In this document: one piece after another, positions 1 to 15,900 of the stretch
Position numbering within the stretch: position 1 is the first letter of the stretch
Layout: the number at the start of each line of letters is the position of its first letter
Assembly: GCA_032191485.1 (NCBI GenBank)
Contig: JAVDOI010000008.1
Location: 18,830,674 to 18,894,673 of the forward strand
DNA length: 64,000 bases
From: Leptoclinus maculatus
Lineage: Eukaryota; Chordata; Actinopteri; Perciformes; Stichaeidae
Direction of reading: 5' to 3'
Notes under the pieces: generated by a model
Databases searched by the model: none
Seen by the model: only the letters and a program-made list of their open reading frames with translations
Told to the model about the DNA's origin: nothing
Program-made: the position numbers and the translations under genes

Positions 1-173
1 TCTTCTTTTTGACAGGATGGCTGGCGGCGGCAGACACTCTTATGAAATATTTAGCACTTGGACCCTCAAGTTCATTTACAGTGACTTCACTAATTGAAGT
101 GGTGTGGCTGGCCTCAACCATGCAGACACTGTGGGTATGGGATAATGGAAGGATGATAATGGCCTTCTTAGTG

Positions 174-175
<2 letters not shown>

Positions 176-220
<45 letters not shown>

Positions 221-243
221 TGTGTGTGTGTGTGTGTGTGTGT
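176..243. repeat. (GT)n microsatellite
   Basis: About 68 bp of GT repeat with one GGGTG interruption near 216. The short ORFs across it (poly Val-Cys or Thr-His) are artefacts. Confidence 0.95.
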
Positions 244-3200
244 AGGCAAAGATTTATGCTTCAAGCAAAGATAAAACCTCACAGAGAGAACAGGAAAAAA
301 AAGCCTTTTGGTGATTAAGCAAGTCGACTGGGATAATTAATTCCACCATCTCATCGACCCATCTTCTCTTTATCGTCTCTTTGTCATAATTAATGTGATG
401 TTATCCCCTCACGCAACAGCTGCTTTTGAATTATAACGCTCTCAATAGCTCGCGATGATAATTGTCTGTCCCCGTCTCCCGCCTCTCCGTCTTCACCTGG
501 AGCGCTGGCTGTCTCTTACAGCCACTCTGATGTGCCCAGTCATAATGGCTTCCTAATTACAACACAACAAACACATTGTTTTTAGCCACCGGATCCCATT
601 TGTTTTGATAAATACACAGTCAAGTTCAGTTTAGCTCTGTGTATCCTGGTGCTCGCTGAATGGTAGGCGAAATCCGAGCTGCTGCTTAGTATGGACAAGG
701 CAAACGTTTTAGATGGGATGACTTTCATTCATTAGGGTAAATGAGAAAGTCTTGAGTTCAGGCCAAAGACGTCATTTATATTTGGTGACATATATATATA
801 TATATATTTGGTTCAGCGAGCCAATCACTGAGTAGTCTGCTGGCACTGCTGCCATTGGTGGACTTTTGCTTCTGTATCTCTGTTGGGATGTTTACCTTGA
901 GATTTCAATCAAGAACAAAAGGACCTCTTTCTTAAATGCTGCTGTGGATGAATAGTGCATTATATTAACACTGAAGTCACGGCTGAGAATTTGTGAATGT
1001 GTCCAATGGTGAGATATTTAGTGACAACACTTCTTCATTTTCGCTGGTACAAATAAACAGGGACTATTCGCATTACAACTATAGATGGCTGACTCTCCAT
1101 CACGGTCAAATATCAGCCTGAAGGAACTCATTTGAATAAACGCATTAAATGAATTTGGAAGCAAAGGAAAGAGAACATTTTCCACATACCTTCAGGAAAG
1201 AGCTCAACAGCACGAATACATAATAGGTAATAAATCTAAGTAACTTTAGATTTTCAAAGCTCAGTAACATTTTTGAAAGGCCAAAGCATTAATTTGGCTT
1301 CATTCCGGTAGACCAGTGCACGGCTCACAATTATGTTTTGCAAAAAAGGCTCAAACACAGCTATGTGGCAGCTGCTTGAGAAGCTGTTAGTGCTCACACC
1401 TGTAAGCATTTGCAATGTTAGAAACAGGGTTATGCATTTGACCGTGAGATCACACAGACACATTGCTTCTTTTTCATATGTGCCGTGGTAACCTGGCTCC
1501 ACACTCTTGTTTATTGTCTCAGTAGCAGTGCTTGACCATGAGGTGGCAGTGAAGACCCACTGTCAGTGTTGTATGGGACAAGAACAGCATCAGAATCAGG
1601 AGCTGGGGAGAAAATGATGTAATTTTAGTGGTACCAATCTTTTCCTCTACCTCTCAGCAAAACAGCAAATAACTGCTTTTGTTAATTTTTTTTTAAAGAT
1701 TTTGAATGCACAGCTTTTACAATGTTGTGATGCTACTGTTACAGATGTACATGGTCCCTATGCTGTTGTTCCTGAGCCAGCAGCAGAGGGGAGAGGCCTC
1801 TGGCGCGGGGACAGTCTTGCTGCCTCTCAGCCTGGAATATTGTGGTTTGTTTAGTTTACTTCATGTTAATAAATTCTATGGATTTGATTATTTTAAATGT
1901 GTCTTCTGTGGTTGATTTGGGCCAGTTGTGGAGTGTTGGTCTGCCCAAAGGGTGTTGGCGTGACACTACCTCAATTTAAACCTGCGATAATGGAGGTTGT
2001 GAACACAACATATTATCACCTTTTAAGTAGATGGCGAACCTGTTGGGAAACAGTTGCATATTTATTCATCCAGCAGTTCCGGAGCAACATTATCATTCAT
2101 TTTGGAGTCGTGTTACCTGGTGAATGGAACTTCCATATTCACACATGAGGGGAGCTGCAGATCCAGGGGATAATTCTCTCTATAGGTTCACCACTACAAG
2201 TGACCCCTTTCACATTGTCATTTGATATTTTGTTTCCAGGCCAATACAAGTATTGATTATTTATTCTTTGAGTAAAGATCTGAATACCTCTTCCACCACT
2301 GGCACTGATGTAAACTGGCAGTTCAGTTTATAATCCAGTGGGATGGATCAATTAAATTAAATGAGGCCATTCATCAGTCTCTAATTGAATGGTTTTGCAG
2401 TACATGATCATTAAAGTACATACTTAGAATAATGAAGCCAGCATTCAGTGTGCTTGGTTCATAGATTCGTACGCCCTAACCTGTAACAAACACACGGACA
2501 CGGTACTTGTTATTGCGCCAGTAATGAATCATAGCAAGCATAACCATATCCATTATCAGAATCAATATTCACTTAAAAAGACTTGGCAAGCCCGCTGTGT
2601 CTGACACCTCCGGTGGATGCATACGACCTGCTTCCACTGGCAGCAATAACAAAATGTCACCTTTTGAATTGTGGGATTCTGTCTCGACTCGCCGGCTGTG
2701 AGGAGTGAGGGTGACCTGTCACGGTCTCCCACCTCAACACTTCAGCCAGCCCTCCTCTGATTTGGCGTAGTAACCTCAGAGAGGGGGGGGGGGGTCGATA
2801 CGGAGGTGACAGTGAATTAATACCACATGGTAAATTAGGTGTACACACTGATATGAAATTATTGGGAGGATTGTGGGGTTTAGAGCACCAACGAGATTTA
2901 ACCCGCTGAAGATAATAAGACCCAGGAACGCTCAAAACCATGATCTGACTTCAATAATAGTCAGGTAATCTTACGGTTTATCCACACAGTACCGTTTATC
3001 CACACAGTCTGTAGTTAATCTGTCCACAGTCCAAAAAGCAGTTTTCCTGCAGACTGCTGAGCTCGCATTGTTCAATCAGCCCCCTGGGAAGGTTATATAG
3101 ACAGCAATATAAACCGCTGCATCGCCTACTGTGCTGAGATATGAGTAATTTTCATCCCCTCTATTACTCTTTTCCACTTGAGTCCATGCAGCCTCCCCGG

Positions 3201-3247
3201 GAATAACAATCACACCAATCTGGAATAGTGTTGAGCTGCTGGGTGTG

Positions 3248-3249
<2 letters not shown>
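244..3249. other. Upstream non-coding region, no gene seen
   Basis: AT-rich single-copy-looking sequence with a short (TA)n run at about 789-807 and a 12-G run at 2783-2794. The stretch 310-560 contains several TAATTA/ATTAAT motifs between unique sequence and could be a conserved element. No coding signature was found. Confidence 0.6.

Positions 3250-3298
<49 letters not shown>
3250..3298. repeat. (GT)n microsatellite
   Basis: Uninterrupted GT repeat of about 48 bp, followed by a G-rich stretch. Confidence 0.95.
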
Positions 3299-3304
<6 letters not shown>

Positions 3305-3482
3305 GGGGTACGAACAGTTAAATCATGAGAGAGTACGTCTCGGCGTGTTGTGCCACAGTGTATAACACGCAGATGGAGATGAATGCAGACAGTAGAGGAC
3401 TTTGTCTCTCTCTGTAAGAAGCAGCTCAATCAGACGCACCGCCCTCAGGTCTTCTTCCTAATGATACAGGTGTTCATCCCAA

Positions 3483-3499
3483 GGGGGGGGGGGGGGGGG
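3483..3499. repeat. Poly-G tract
   Basis: Run of 17 G. Long G runs recur in this window (12 to 26 nt) and are places where assembly length is unreliable. Confidence 0.9.
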
Positions 3500-3655
3500 C
3501 AATAGCTCTAATGCCACCATGTGTTGTGATATATAGCTCCTAACACCTCACTCCTCTGAAAAGCAATGCTGGAGTCCAACTGAACAGCGGGAATCTTCAT
3601 TTCCGTTCCTTGTCGATGAGGCGTGAGAAGTCATCTGGATGCAGGTAGACAACAT

Positions 3656-3657
<2 letters not shown>

Positions 3658-3692
<35 letters not shown>
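3658..3692. repeat. (GA)n microsatellite
   Basis: About 35 bp of GA repeat. Confidence 0.95.
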
Positions 3693-3695
<3 letters not shown>

Positions 3696-5481
3696 CTGAG
3701 GCAAGGAGACCGATTATGTTTACGATGCCGGATATAGACGTAAAAAAGATTTACAATTTCCCTGGTACATTTAACACATGGTTCACATGCGAGTCAGACA
3801 ATTTAAATAGTGGCATACTGTGTATATAGCGCTACATTACAGACACAGATTGAAGAAAAAGAAAAACGGTCATGTCTCTCATGCTGCGAGCGTATTGGCG
3901 CCACCACATGAAATGACACCTCAGCACAATGTTGCACTAAAAAGTGATATTAAAGTGGCCTTGTCCTTCTTTTTGACATTTGTATCTGCTTCTATTGCTG
4001 TAATAGTCCTGTAATAGGGTAACCGCTTGCCTGCGGGAAACAATAAAAAGTTTAGAATGATCTATGTTATTACATATCATTTGATTAATTCTAATTATGG
4101 TTGCATTCATGTTCAAGCAGAATTTTGATGTTGTAGCGAATGGAGGTGAAGCTAATTGTAACAATTATTTTTACACAGATCATATAATATTGTGTTCTGC
4201 ATGGTTACTTGAAGCTACAGCTGTCAAATATATGTATGGGGTAAAAAAGTATTTCCCTCTGATATGCAGTAGAAGAGTGAAGTATGCAAATAGTGAAGTA
4301 AAGTATAAGCACCTCAACATTGTACATTTACATTCCACCATTGTGAGTTTACATTTAGTATAGTACAGACTTGGGTTTCATTCTATAGATACTTGTCTTT
4401 TCCCCTCCATTTCTATGCTCTATTTTACTTTTATATGATATATTTTGTAATATATCATCAGTGTGAATATGAATCTTTGAGAGTTAATTATGTGATTACC
4501 TCGTGGTTCAGTCAGAACGAACTCCAAACCAAACATTATTCCAATCTCCAGAACTGTATTCTAAATCCTATATAGTTTCCAAAGACACCAAATGTGTCTG
4601 GCTAATAAAATGATGCAAACATCTACACTATTATATTGATTATAATATAATATGGGTTTCTCATAGTTCAATTAGTATCATATACAGTAGCTTCAATGAA
4701 GCGTTGAACCAAGCTGATACAGAATGTATACAGCCAGTAGAAATATAGCAGTTTAATTGGGTAATTTACATCAATTAATAAAAGAAAAAAAGAAAACACT
4801 CTATAACACTATAATATCAGGTGTCTTGTACTGGTCTATTACTCCTCTTGAAGCATGGCGTGAACACCTTATAAGTATAGACTACATAATACATTTTCAC
4901 AAGTTTGGAGAAATGTATAAACCCATTTTTATACCGTTGAATGATGTGTGTAATCCTTTATCATATAAAAAAACAACTGTACAGTGATGAAGCATGTATA
5001 CGTCAGTTGTACTTGTACACTAGAAAAATGCAAAAATGTCTGCAACCCATCTGAGCTCCCTCAGCCCTTAGGAGAGGAGACGTGTGCGGGTCCCGGTGGG
5101 AGCCGGTGACCTCACAGAGAGGCTCTCTGCAGGAAGCTCTCAGTCATGACTGCGTGAGCAGAGAAGACGGTGAGCAGGGCGCAGAGCTGCCAGCGACACC
5201 TTCTCTAACCATCTCTTCAAACTTCCACCGGCGACCGAGCCTCAATCTGCTTTGTGGTCTAGTATGTGTGTGTGGGAAAGGGAGTCTTTGCGGTATCAGA
5301 AACTGTATGTGGCGGAGAAGAAAAAGGGGCTAGTTTGACCGGATTACATGAGGATGAAATTAAGTTTTTTTTGGAACGATTTGGTGCTCGTTGGACTTCT
5401 GGTGCCAGGGGAGGGGGGCCCTATTATTGCAATGAGTTCTTGTGATTTAGTTTGACCCGCCTGGTGTGCATTTTTTTCGTG
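3693..5481. other. trhr upstream region (promoter and 5' UTR not resolved)
   Basis: The region 3.7-5.04 kb is very AT-rich with no coding signal. From 5060 to 5340 composition becomes GC-richer, with a donor-like ACG/GTGAGC at 5169/5170. An AG at 5449-5450 lies 31 nt before the start codon. A non-coding first exon spliced into the coding exon, as described for mammalian TRHR, is therefore possible but unproven. Confidence 0.4.
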
Positions 5482-10284
<4,803 letters not shown>

Positions 10285-10728
10285 GTGACGAAGATGCTGG
10301 CTGTGGTGGTGGTCCTCTTCGCCTTACTTTGGATGCCCTACCGCACCTTAGTGGTGGTCAACTCCTTCCTGGACAAGGCCTACCTGGACACCTGGTTCCT
10401 GCTCTTCTGCCGTCTCTGCATCTACCTGAACAGCGCCATCAACCCGGTCATCTACAACGCCATGTCCCAGAAGTTCCGCGCCGCTTTCAAGAAGCTGTGT
10501 CACTACGGCCCCCAGCGCATGGAGAAGCCGGCCTCTTACAGCGTGGCGCTGACCTACAGTGTCATCAAGGAGACGTCCAACGGGGAAAGTCCCGACCACT
10601 TCGCTACAGAAATGGACGACGAGCTAAGCGCGCCGACAGAGCGGTACTTACCCGCCAGCATCCTGCCAAGTGCCAAGAAGAGACCGTTTGCAGAGCCTTC
10701 CCTGTCAGGTAGTGATGTCAAAGCCTGA
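10285..10728 (+). CDS. trhr: Thyrotropin-releasing hormone receptor, coding exon 2 (TM6, TM7, C-tail, stop)
   Basis: This exon encodes residues 274-420 and the stop codon. It opens with VTKMLAVVVVLFALLWMPYR, which continues exon 1 in phase 0 exactly as in mammalian TRHR (...RKQ joined to VTKML...). Y292 and R316 match the human TRH-contact residues Y282 and R306. TM7 carries NSAINPVIY (322-330), the NPxxY motif. The C-tail keeps the TRHR signature KPASYSVALTYSVIKE, which argues for the type-1 receptor over the short-tailed type-2. Helix 8 has KKLCHYG with one cysteine (C345), where the human receptor has two (C335 and C337), so one palmitoylation site may be absent. The acceptor TTGTCTTTCATTAG at 10271-10284 is pyrimidine-rich, with a branch-like CTTAAC about 25 nt upstream. 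The full protein is 420 residues against 398 in human; the extra length is in the N-terminus, loop 3 and the tail. Confidence 0.95.
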   Translation: MTKMLAVVVVLFALLWMPYRTLVVVNSFLDKAYLDTWFLLFCRLCIYLNSAINPVIYNAMSQKFRAAFKKLCHYGPQRMEKPASYSVALTYSVIKETSNGESPDHFATEMDDELSAPTERYLPASILPSAKKRPFAEPSLSGSDVKA

Positions 10729-11280
10729 CTGAAAACAAACTCTCCACCTCAGGAGGATAACAGAGAGAGCTGCAGAATAGGTTCAGTCACCAATGGGACA
10801 TTTTAGAGAAGTTTTAAATACCCCGACCTTCCCCTTTCAATTCAAGTTGCCGAAAGCAAAATAGGATGAGCTGGATGAGCCATTTGATGAGCTGAAAAAA
10901 TGCAGGGAACTTTCATGAATCTTTCAAAAATACAGTCCATTAATAAACTGATAAAGCAAACTGAAACTAAATTGAAGCAAACTGCTTCCATCCACTTCCC
11001 TCTTCCTCTCCCCTATAAACAGATGTAGACTCTACAGAATGTCACGCTAAACAGAGAGAAGCTTCAGTAGTGCATATCATGGGGCTGAGTGGTATATGGC
11101 AAAACATTTAATCATGATATTTATATTGGTATTTATCAAGAGTTATGAAGTTTTTGTTGAGCTCAAGATTCACTCGTAGGATGCTGAAGAGAAAATAAAT
11201 GAATGAAGAATTATGTAATCTGCAGACGTAATAGACGTAAAAGTTAAGTGATTAAATTATACTAAAATAAACATAAAATG
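10729..11280 (+). other. trhr: Probable trhr 3' UTR with candidate polyadenylation signals
   Basis: After the stop codon, AATAAA hexamers occur at 10942-10947 and again near 11193 and 11266. Any of them could end the transcript. The extent of the UTR is inferred; nothing in the sequence fixes the cleavage site. Confidence 0.4.
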
Positions 11281-11621
11281 TTCAGTCCTGTCAGTCTATC
11301 CCTCTGAATCCCACTGTGTGAAATGTTTACAGCCATGGAGCGTATATCTTGGGTCAGTTACGTTCGTCAGTGTAATAATGTTACAGTTTGTTGAGGGTCC
11401 CGCTACTGGTTCCTGCCGGCGGCTCTAATTACTGGTGAGAGTACAAGCGTCTCTGTGTGTTATCAGAGGGTGATGCTGCAGGTTTAAATTAGTATCTGTC
11501 TTCCTGTTAACAGTACACATCACCGACAGTATCTGTTTCGTGTCAGACTTTAAATTACATCGGACTAACCCTGTGTGGGACTGTTTCATCAATGTTGTGG
11601 CCCAAAGGGGGTCTAAAGCCT

Positions 11622-12154
11622 CATTTCCACTGCATGGTTCAGCTCGACTCAACTCACTTTTGGTACCAGGTAGTTTTCTTAATTTCCTTTTCCACTGTAA
11701 ATAACCGGTACCCCCTCATGGGGTAAAACTTAAACTGCCGTGACATCACCTTCAACATGCAACTCATTAGATTCCGTCAACCAAACAGAGGAACGTCTGG
11801 ACTTCGTCAATTGTCGTAGTTTTGCGGGCTGCCATTTTTTAATATCTTTGTCGAGTGAATACAAAAATCGCGGTCGCTATATAAAAATGATGGGTTTGTG
11901 CATGATGTCTGATGTTGTGCTAGTTCTGATTCTCTCCGACCAATCAGTTGTCTGCTGTGTTTTAACCTCACCTTCTAGTATCGGCTTGGCTCGCTTGGAA
12001 CCTTGATGGAGGTGGTACCAAAAAAGGTTTACCAGGTCCTATTCACAACTTCTGCTAATGGAACCCCCCCCCCCCCCCCCCCCAAAAAAAACCAACCCCC
12101 AAATGCTTCCAAGCAAGTTGCGTTGAGTTGTGTTGTACCATGCAGTGGAAATTC
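11622..12154. mobile_element. Non-autonomous DNA transposon (MITE-like) with imperfect terminal inverted repeats
   Basis: The left end TTTCCACTGCATGGTTCAGC reappears inverted at the right end (ACCATGCAGTGGAAAT). Beyond the outer 14-15 bp the two ends diverge but keep repeated CAACTC-type motifs. The interior has no transposase and contains a 20-C run followed by A's (12064-12090). A clear target-site duplication was not seen, so the exact ends are approximate. Confidence 0.6.
12064..12083. repeat. Poly-C tract
   Basis: Run of 20 C followed immediately by a short poly-A, inside the MITE-like element. Confidence 0.9.
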
Positions 12155-12824
12155 GGTAGTCAAAGCAATGCCACACCACAGACCATTCCCTCTTTATCCA
12201 CAGCAGCTCTTTACCATTAAAGGTTTTTGTGGCTTATCGCTTTCTGTGTCAATACAAAAAAAGTTTCCCCATGGAAGTGCTCTTTTTACCAGAAGTTTGA
12301 TGGAGGGGCGGTATTAGTTTGGTCTCTGTGCATTCAGTGGACGGACTGGGCATGCTACTTGCTAGCTTGGTCCCAGCACTGGAGGTGTGGGGAAGTGGAT
12401 AGCCTCCACCGAAAGAAATGCAACTCCTTGTAAGCTAAAAGTTTTCTTATGTTGTGTCGTATTAGCTGCCTGGCTAACGGGAATCCATGCGTAATAGGGG
12501 TAACGTCTAGCTAGCCTTTGGTGGTCAGTAAATACCTCCAAAGGCTGCTTGCTAAACCACCACGACGTCTCGTTTTCTTTTTCCTCCACGTGTTAAATAC
12601 ATAAGATGTAATGTGCGGGTGTGGAGGCTTCAAAGCTGTTGAAAGTCATTGATGGACAGGGCCGAGTAAGGATGGAAAGTAACGGGTAACGTAATTCACT
12701 CTTATCGCTTTTGTCGTTGAGTAATTAGTAAAGTGTTGTGATTCAAATGAAGAATATGTAATGTGTAAATGATGCCATTTTTCACGCAACATATGACCGG
12801 TTAGAAATAGTTTTGTTTCTGTCT

Positions 12825-12929
12825 TGGGATTGGGTGGTATGCCATAGCATGCTACACTATATCAAAGTCTCTAATTTTACATTAATGGACATTTTCTATC
12901 ACAATCCGTGTTTTTATCGCCCAGCCCTA
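12825..12929 (-). repeat. Fragment of a teleost DNA-transposon end
   Basis: It ends with TTTTTATCGCCCAGCCCTA, the reverse of the TAGGGCTGGGCGAT-type terminus common to vertebrate non-autonomous DNA elements. The other terminus is not recognisable. Confidence 0.45.
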
Positions 12930-15900
12930 GGATACTGTATCACCTCAGTGGTACCCAGGTTTCACTTGTAGCAGTAGTCTTTCCTCTTTGTTCATGAACC
13001 TCTCCCCACCAGAAACCATGTCATTCAGATGAATCCAAATGCACAAAACCGTGAAATTTTAATCCCGCTCCCGAGAGAAAGCTCAGACATGGAATTACGT
13101 GACCTTTTGAGAAGGTCCTAGTCAAGAAAAGAACAGATAATACAGACACTCATTTAAACCTGCTGTGTCATCGAAAAAACCCTCCTGAGCTCTAATGATT
13201 TCTGCAGGGACTTTAGTCTTAACAGGGACAGACACACCAAAGCCTTTTGCTGCTTTTGGTCACCGTGAAGACGACCACTGGGGACTCCGTGAGGAGCCTG
13301 CGAAGGTCAGTGGCCAGTGTATAATTATGAGGGGGTAACTCTGGTGCGCAGGCTGTTCGTCAAAGGCTCAGATAACTGTCGTGGCGATAATTCACTGATA
13401 TTACCAGAGACTGCAGAGTGCAGCGCTTTTCTGATCTATCTGCTCCGCAAAAGCGCACAGAGCAATGATGGACCGTGTAAATAGAGTGCGACCAAGTGCC
13501 GCACTCGAGTTGGTGCAGTCCACAGTATGTATATAGCTCACCCTGCTATTAAAAGAGGAATGTTCTGCTGTCAGTTTGAGCTAGGTATATGTATAAATTG
13601 AAGAGCACTCAGAGGGGAATGAATACTGAGTAAACTAAACGAAAGACACCTGCTTCATACTGAGCAGCGGGCTTTTCTGTCTACACTGTAAAGTTGCTTG
13701 AAATTGATTGTGCAGTGCTATGTGAAATTAATTCAATATTGTGTTTTTTTCAAATGTGTGCCAGCAAGTGCATTTAAAAAAAAAGGAAGAAGACCTTGTT
13801 TTGATCTATTGTTCCATCAGCGTGTTTTCTACAATTTCAAACCAGTCAGTAGAAGCTAATTTGTTGAAGTTGAATACGTGAGAAAATAGAAAAGTAAAAA
13901 GAGGTTTGAAGTCTGTAGTTTATATCGTAAAGTGACTCCTTTGTGCTCTTTTTATTAATTTCTCCCTTTGTTCTCAGTTGAAAGTCATTTTGTTTTGGGG
14001 GAAAAATCAACAAGCAGTTGTGATGGAGATGTTTTCTGTTCTGCACGGTGCTCAGATTGCAGCATGAACGCACTGCTTTTGTGAGATGACAACAATGTGA
14101 TACCTGATGTGTTTACATCAGAGGCGTTGCTTTGTTTGGCGTTTCTGTCTCCAGGTGGCTTTTTTTTTCTTCTGCTCTTGCTGTTTGATGGATTGTTTTG
14201 TATTTTGTATCGTTCTTTGCCCATATTAAACACAGTCGATAATCGCATTATTGTTACATTTTCCTGTCTCGTTACATTATCTCTCTTTTTACCTCCAACT
14301 CCCTGCACATCTGCTTCTACTGATCTATTGCCAGCAGCGACTAAAGAAGCTGCCTCGTCCACAAACACCATGAATCAGGCACATATAGCTTCTGTAGGAG
14401 CTACGACCACACCGGGGACATCAATCACGGCGGCTGATGGCTTCGTTGTTAAAGTCACTCAGCGTGTGGTGGCGCGCTTTGACACAGATTCATCTCACTG
14501 AAGCTATCGGAGGCCAACTGTGCTGTTATCACAAACAATATGACACCCCCGCGCAATTTATGTTCAGCTAAAGCAATATCTGACTCATCAAACCTCCCTC
14601 AATTTGGTTAGGCGTTAAGGCCAGAGAATATATTACAGTAAATATCCATGTGATGCTATAGAGCTTAATGTGCTGGGAGAGAACGCCCTTAGAACACAGA
14701 GGCACTAATTGACGACTGCTGTAACATTTCATCTGCTGCGTGCCCTCCAGCTGTAAACTCTAGTGACACACACACACACACATTTTATTTTCAGGGGTAG
14801 AACCTGTTTATATGACAAATAAATACTCAGAATTCCCTCTGCATGTGTTGCTGAAATTGGTATTTCTTACACAATCATAGGGTTACACGATGAATGCACG
14901 CAAATACCTATTAACACAAATTCCACACAACTGTTTGCAAAAGATTCACGTGTACAAAGAGTGCTGTTTCAGCTGAAATGTGGATAGGATTATTTTTAGG
15001 AAGTCACCGGTGAGGTTGTTCTGGTAAAGCTTTAGAATACAGCCCGCAGCGTAATTCCCCCCCATTTATAGTGTAATTGTTTTGTACTAACAGTACTGTA
15101 TGTTGTGAGCTACCGAGGTACAAGGGAACAAGACGTTAAGGAATAAGTGGGTAACAATCTGGGAACATAAAGTGATTTATACTTTCAACTAATGGCCACA
15201 TATTCTATGATTGTACAAAAAAGCATGCTGTAAATTGGGAAGCGTTACAATTGTCTTTTTAAGGCAAACATTAAAATGTCCTCACATACATAAAGAGGCA
15301 CCCAGGCCATTTTACACTCGGTAACATCGTGATCTGCACATTATTTGGATAATGACATCTGATTCACAGGCCTTTGCAAATGGTATTATTAAACTTTCTC
15401 GTTATCTCTACTCTAGTGCTCGGATGTTGATGTGAACGTCAGTTGGCGTACTTGTTAGCAAACAATGTTACCTGTCCCAGGCCAAGGTTTAGTGATTTAT
15501 GCCTGTGTGATCTGACACACTGACTATCACAAGAGACACAACTATTGTATAGTACAGTACAAAATAAAAGAAATCACACTCCACAAGGTCAGAATTAAAC
15601 TACAACCTTTCCCACTCTTACTTTCATCTTTCCATATTCATAGAGTTCAAATGTGATTAAAATCTCTACTTTGCCGTTGAGTTATGGTGACTCAAATGTC
15701 TCTGCAATTGGTGCTACTATTCAGAAAATGTATTTGTCCTCAAACAACAGATACATCCTCAACCTCAGACCTTTAAAGACCCATCAGATGTGGTGCGCAC
15801 TGCACTCTGCGTGGAAACATGTTTGATCCATTAGAGAAACAGGTGAGCAGGACCTTTCAGTGGGTGGAAATATTACGTGCAAAATGGACACTGTTTGTTG

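Noticed and set aside
12..95. Possible exon at the window start after CTTTTTGACAG
   Set aside because: The acceptor-like sequence is good, but the frame from its ATG stops after 26 codons and nothing resembles a known protein. Upstream sequence is cut off.
13985..14501. Open frames of 128-134 codons on both strands
   Set aside because: Both strands are open over the same DNA, composition is low-complexity, and no domain is recognisable.
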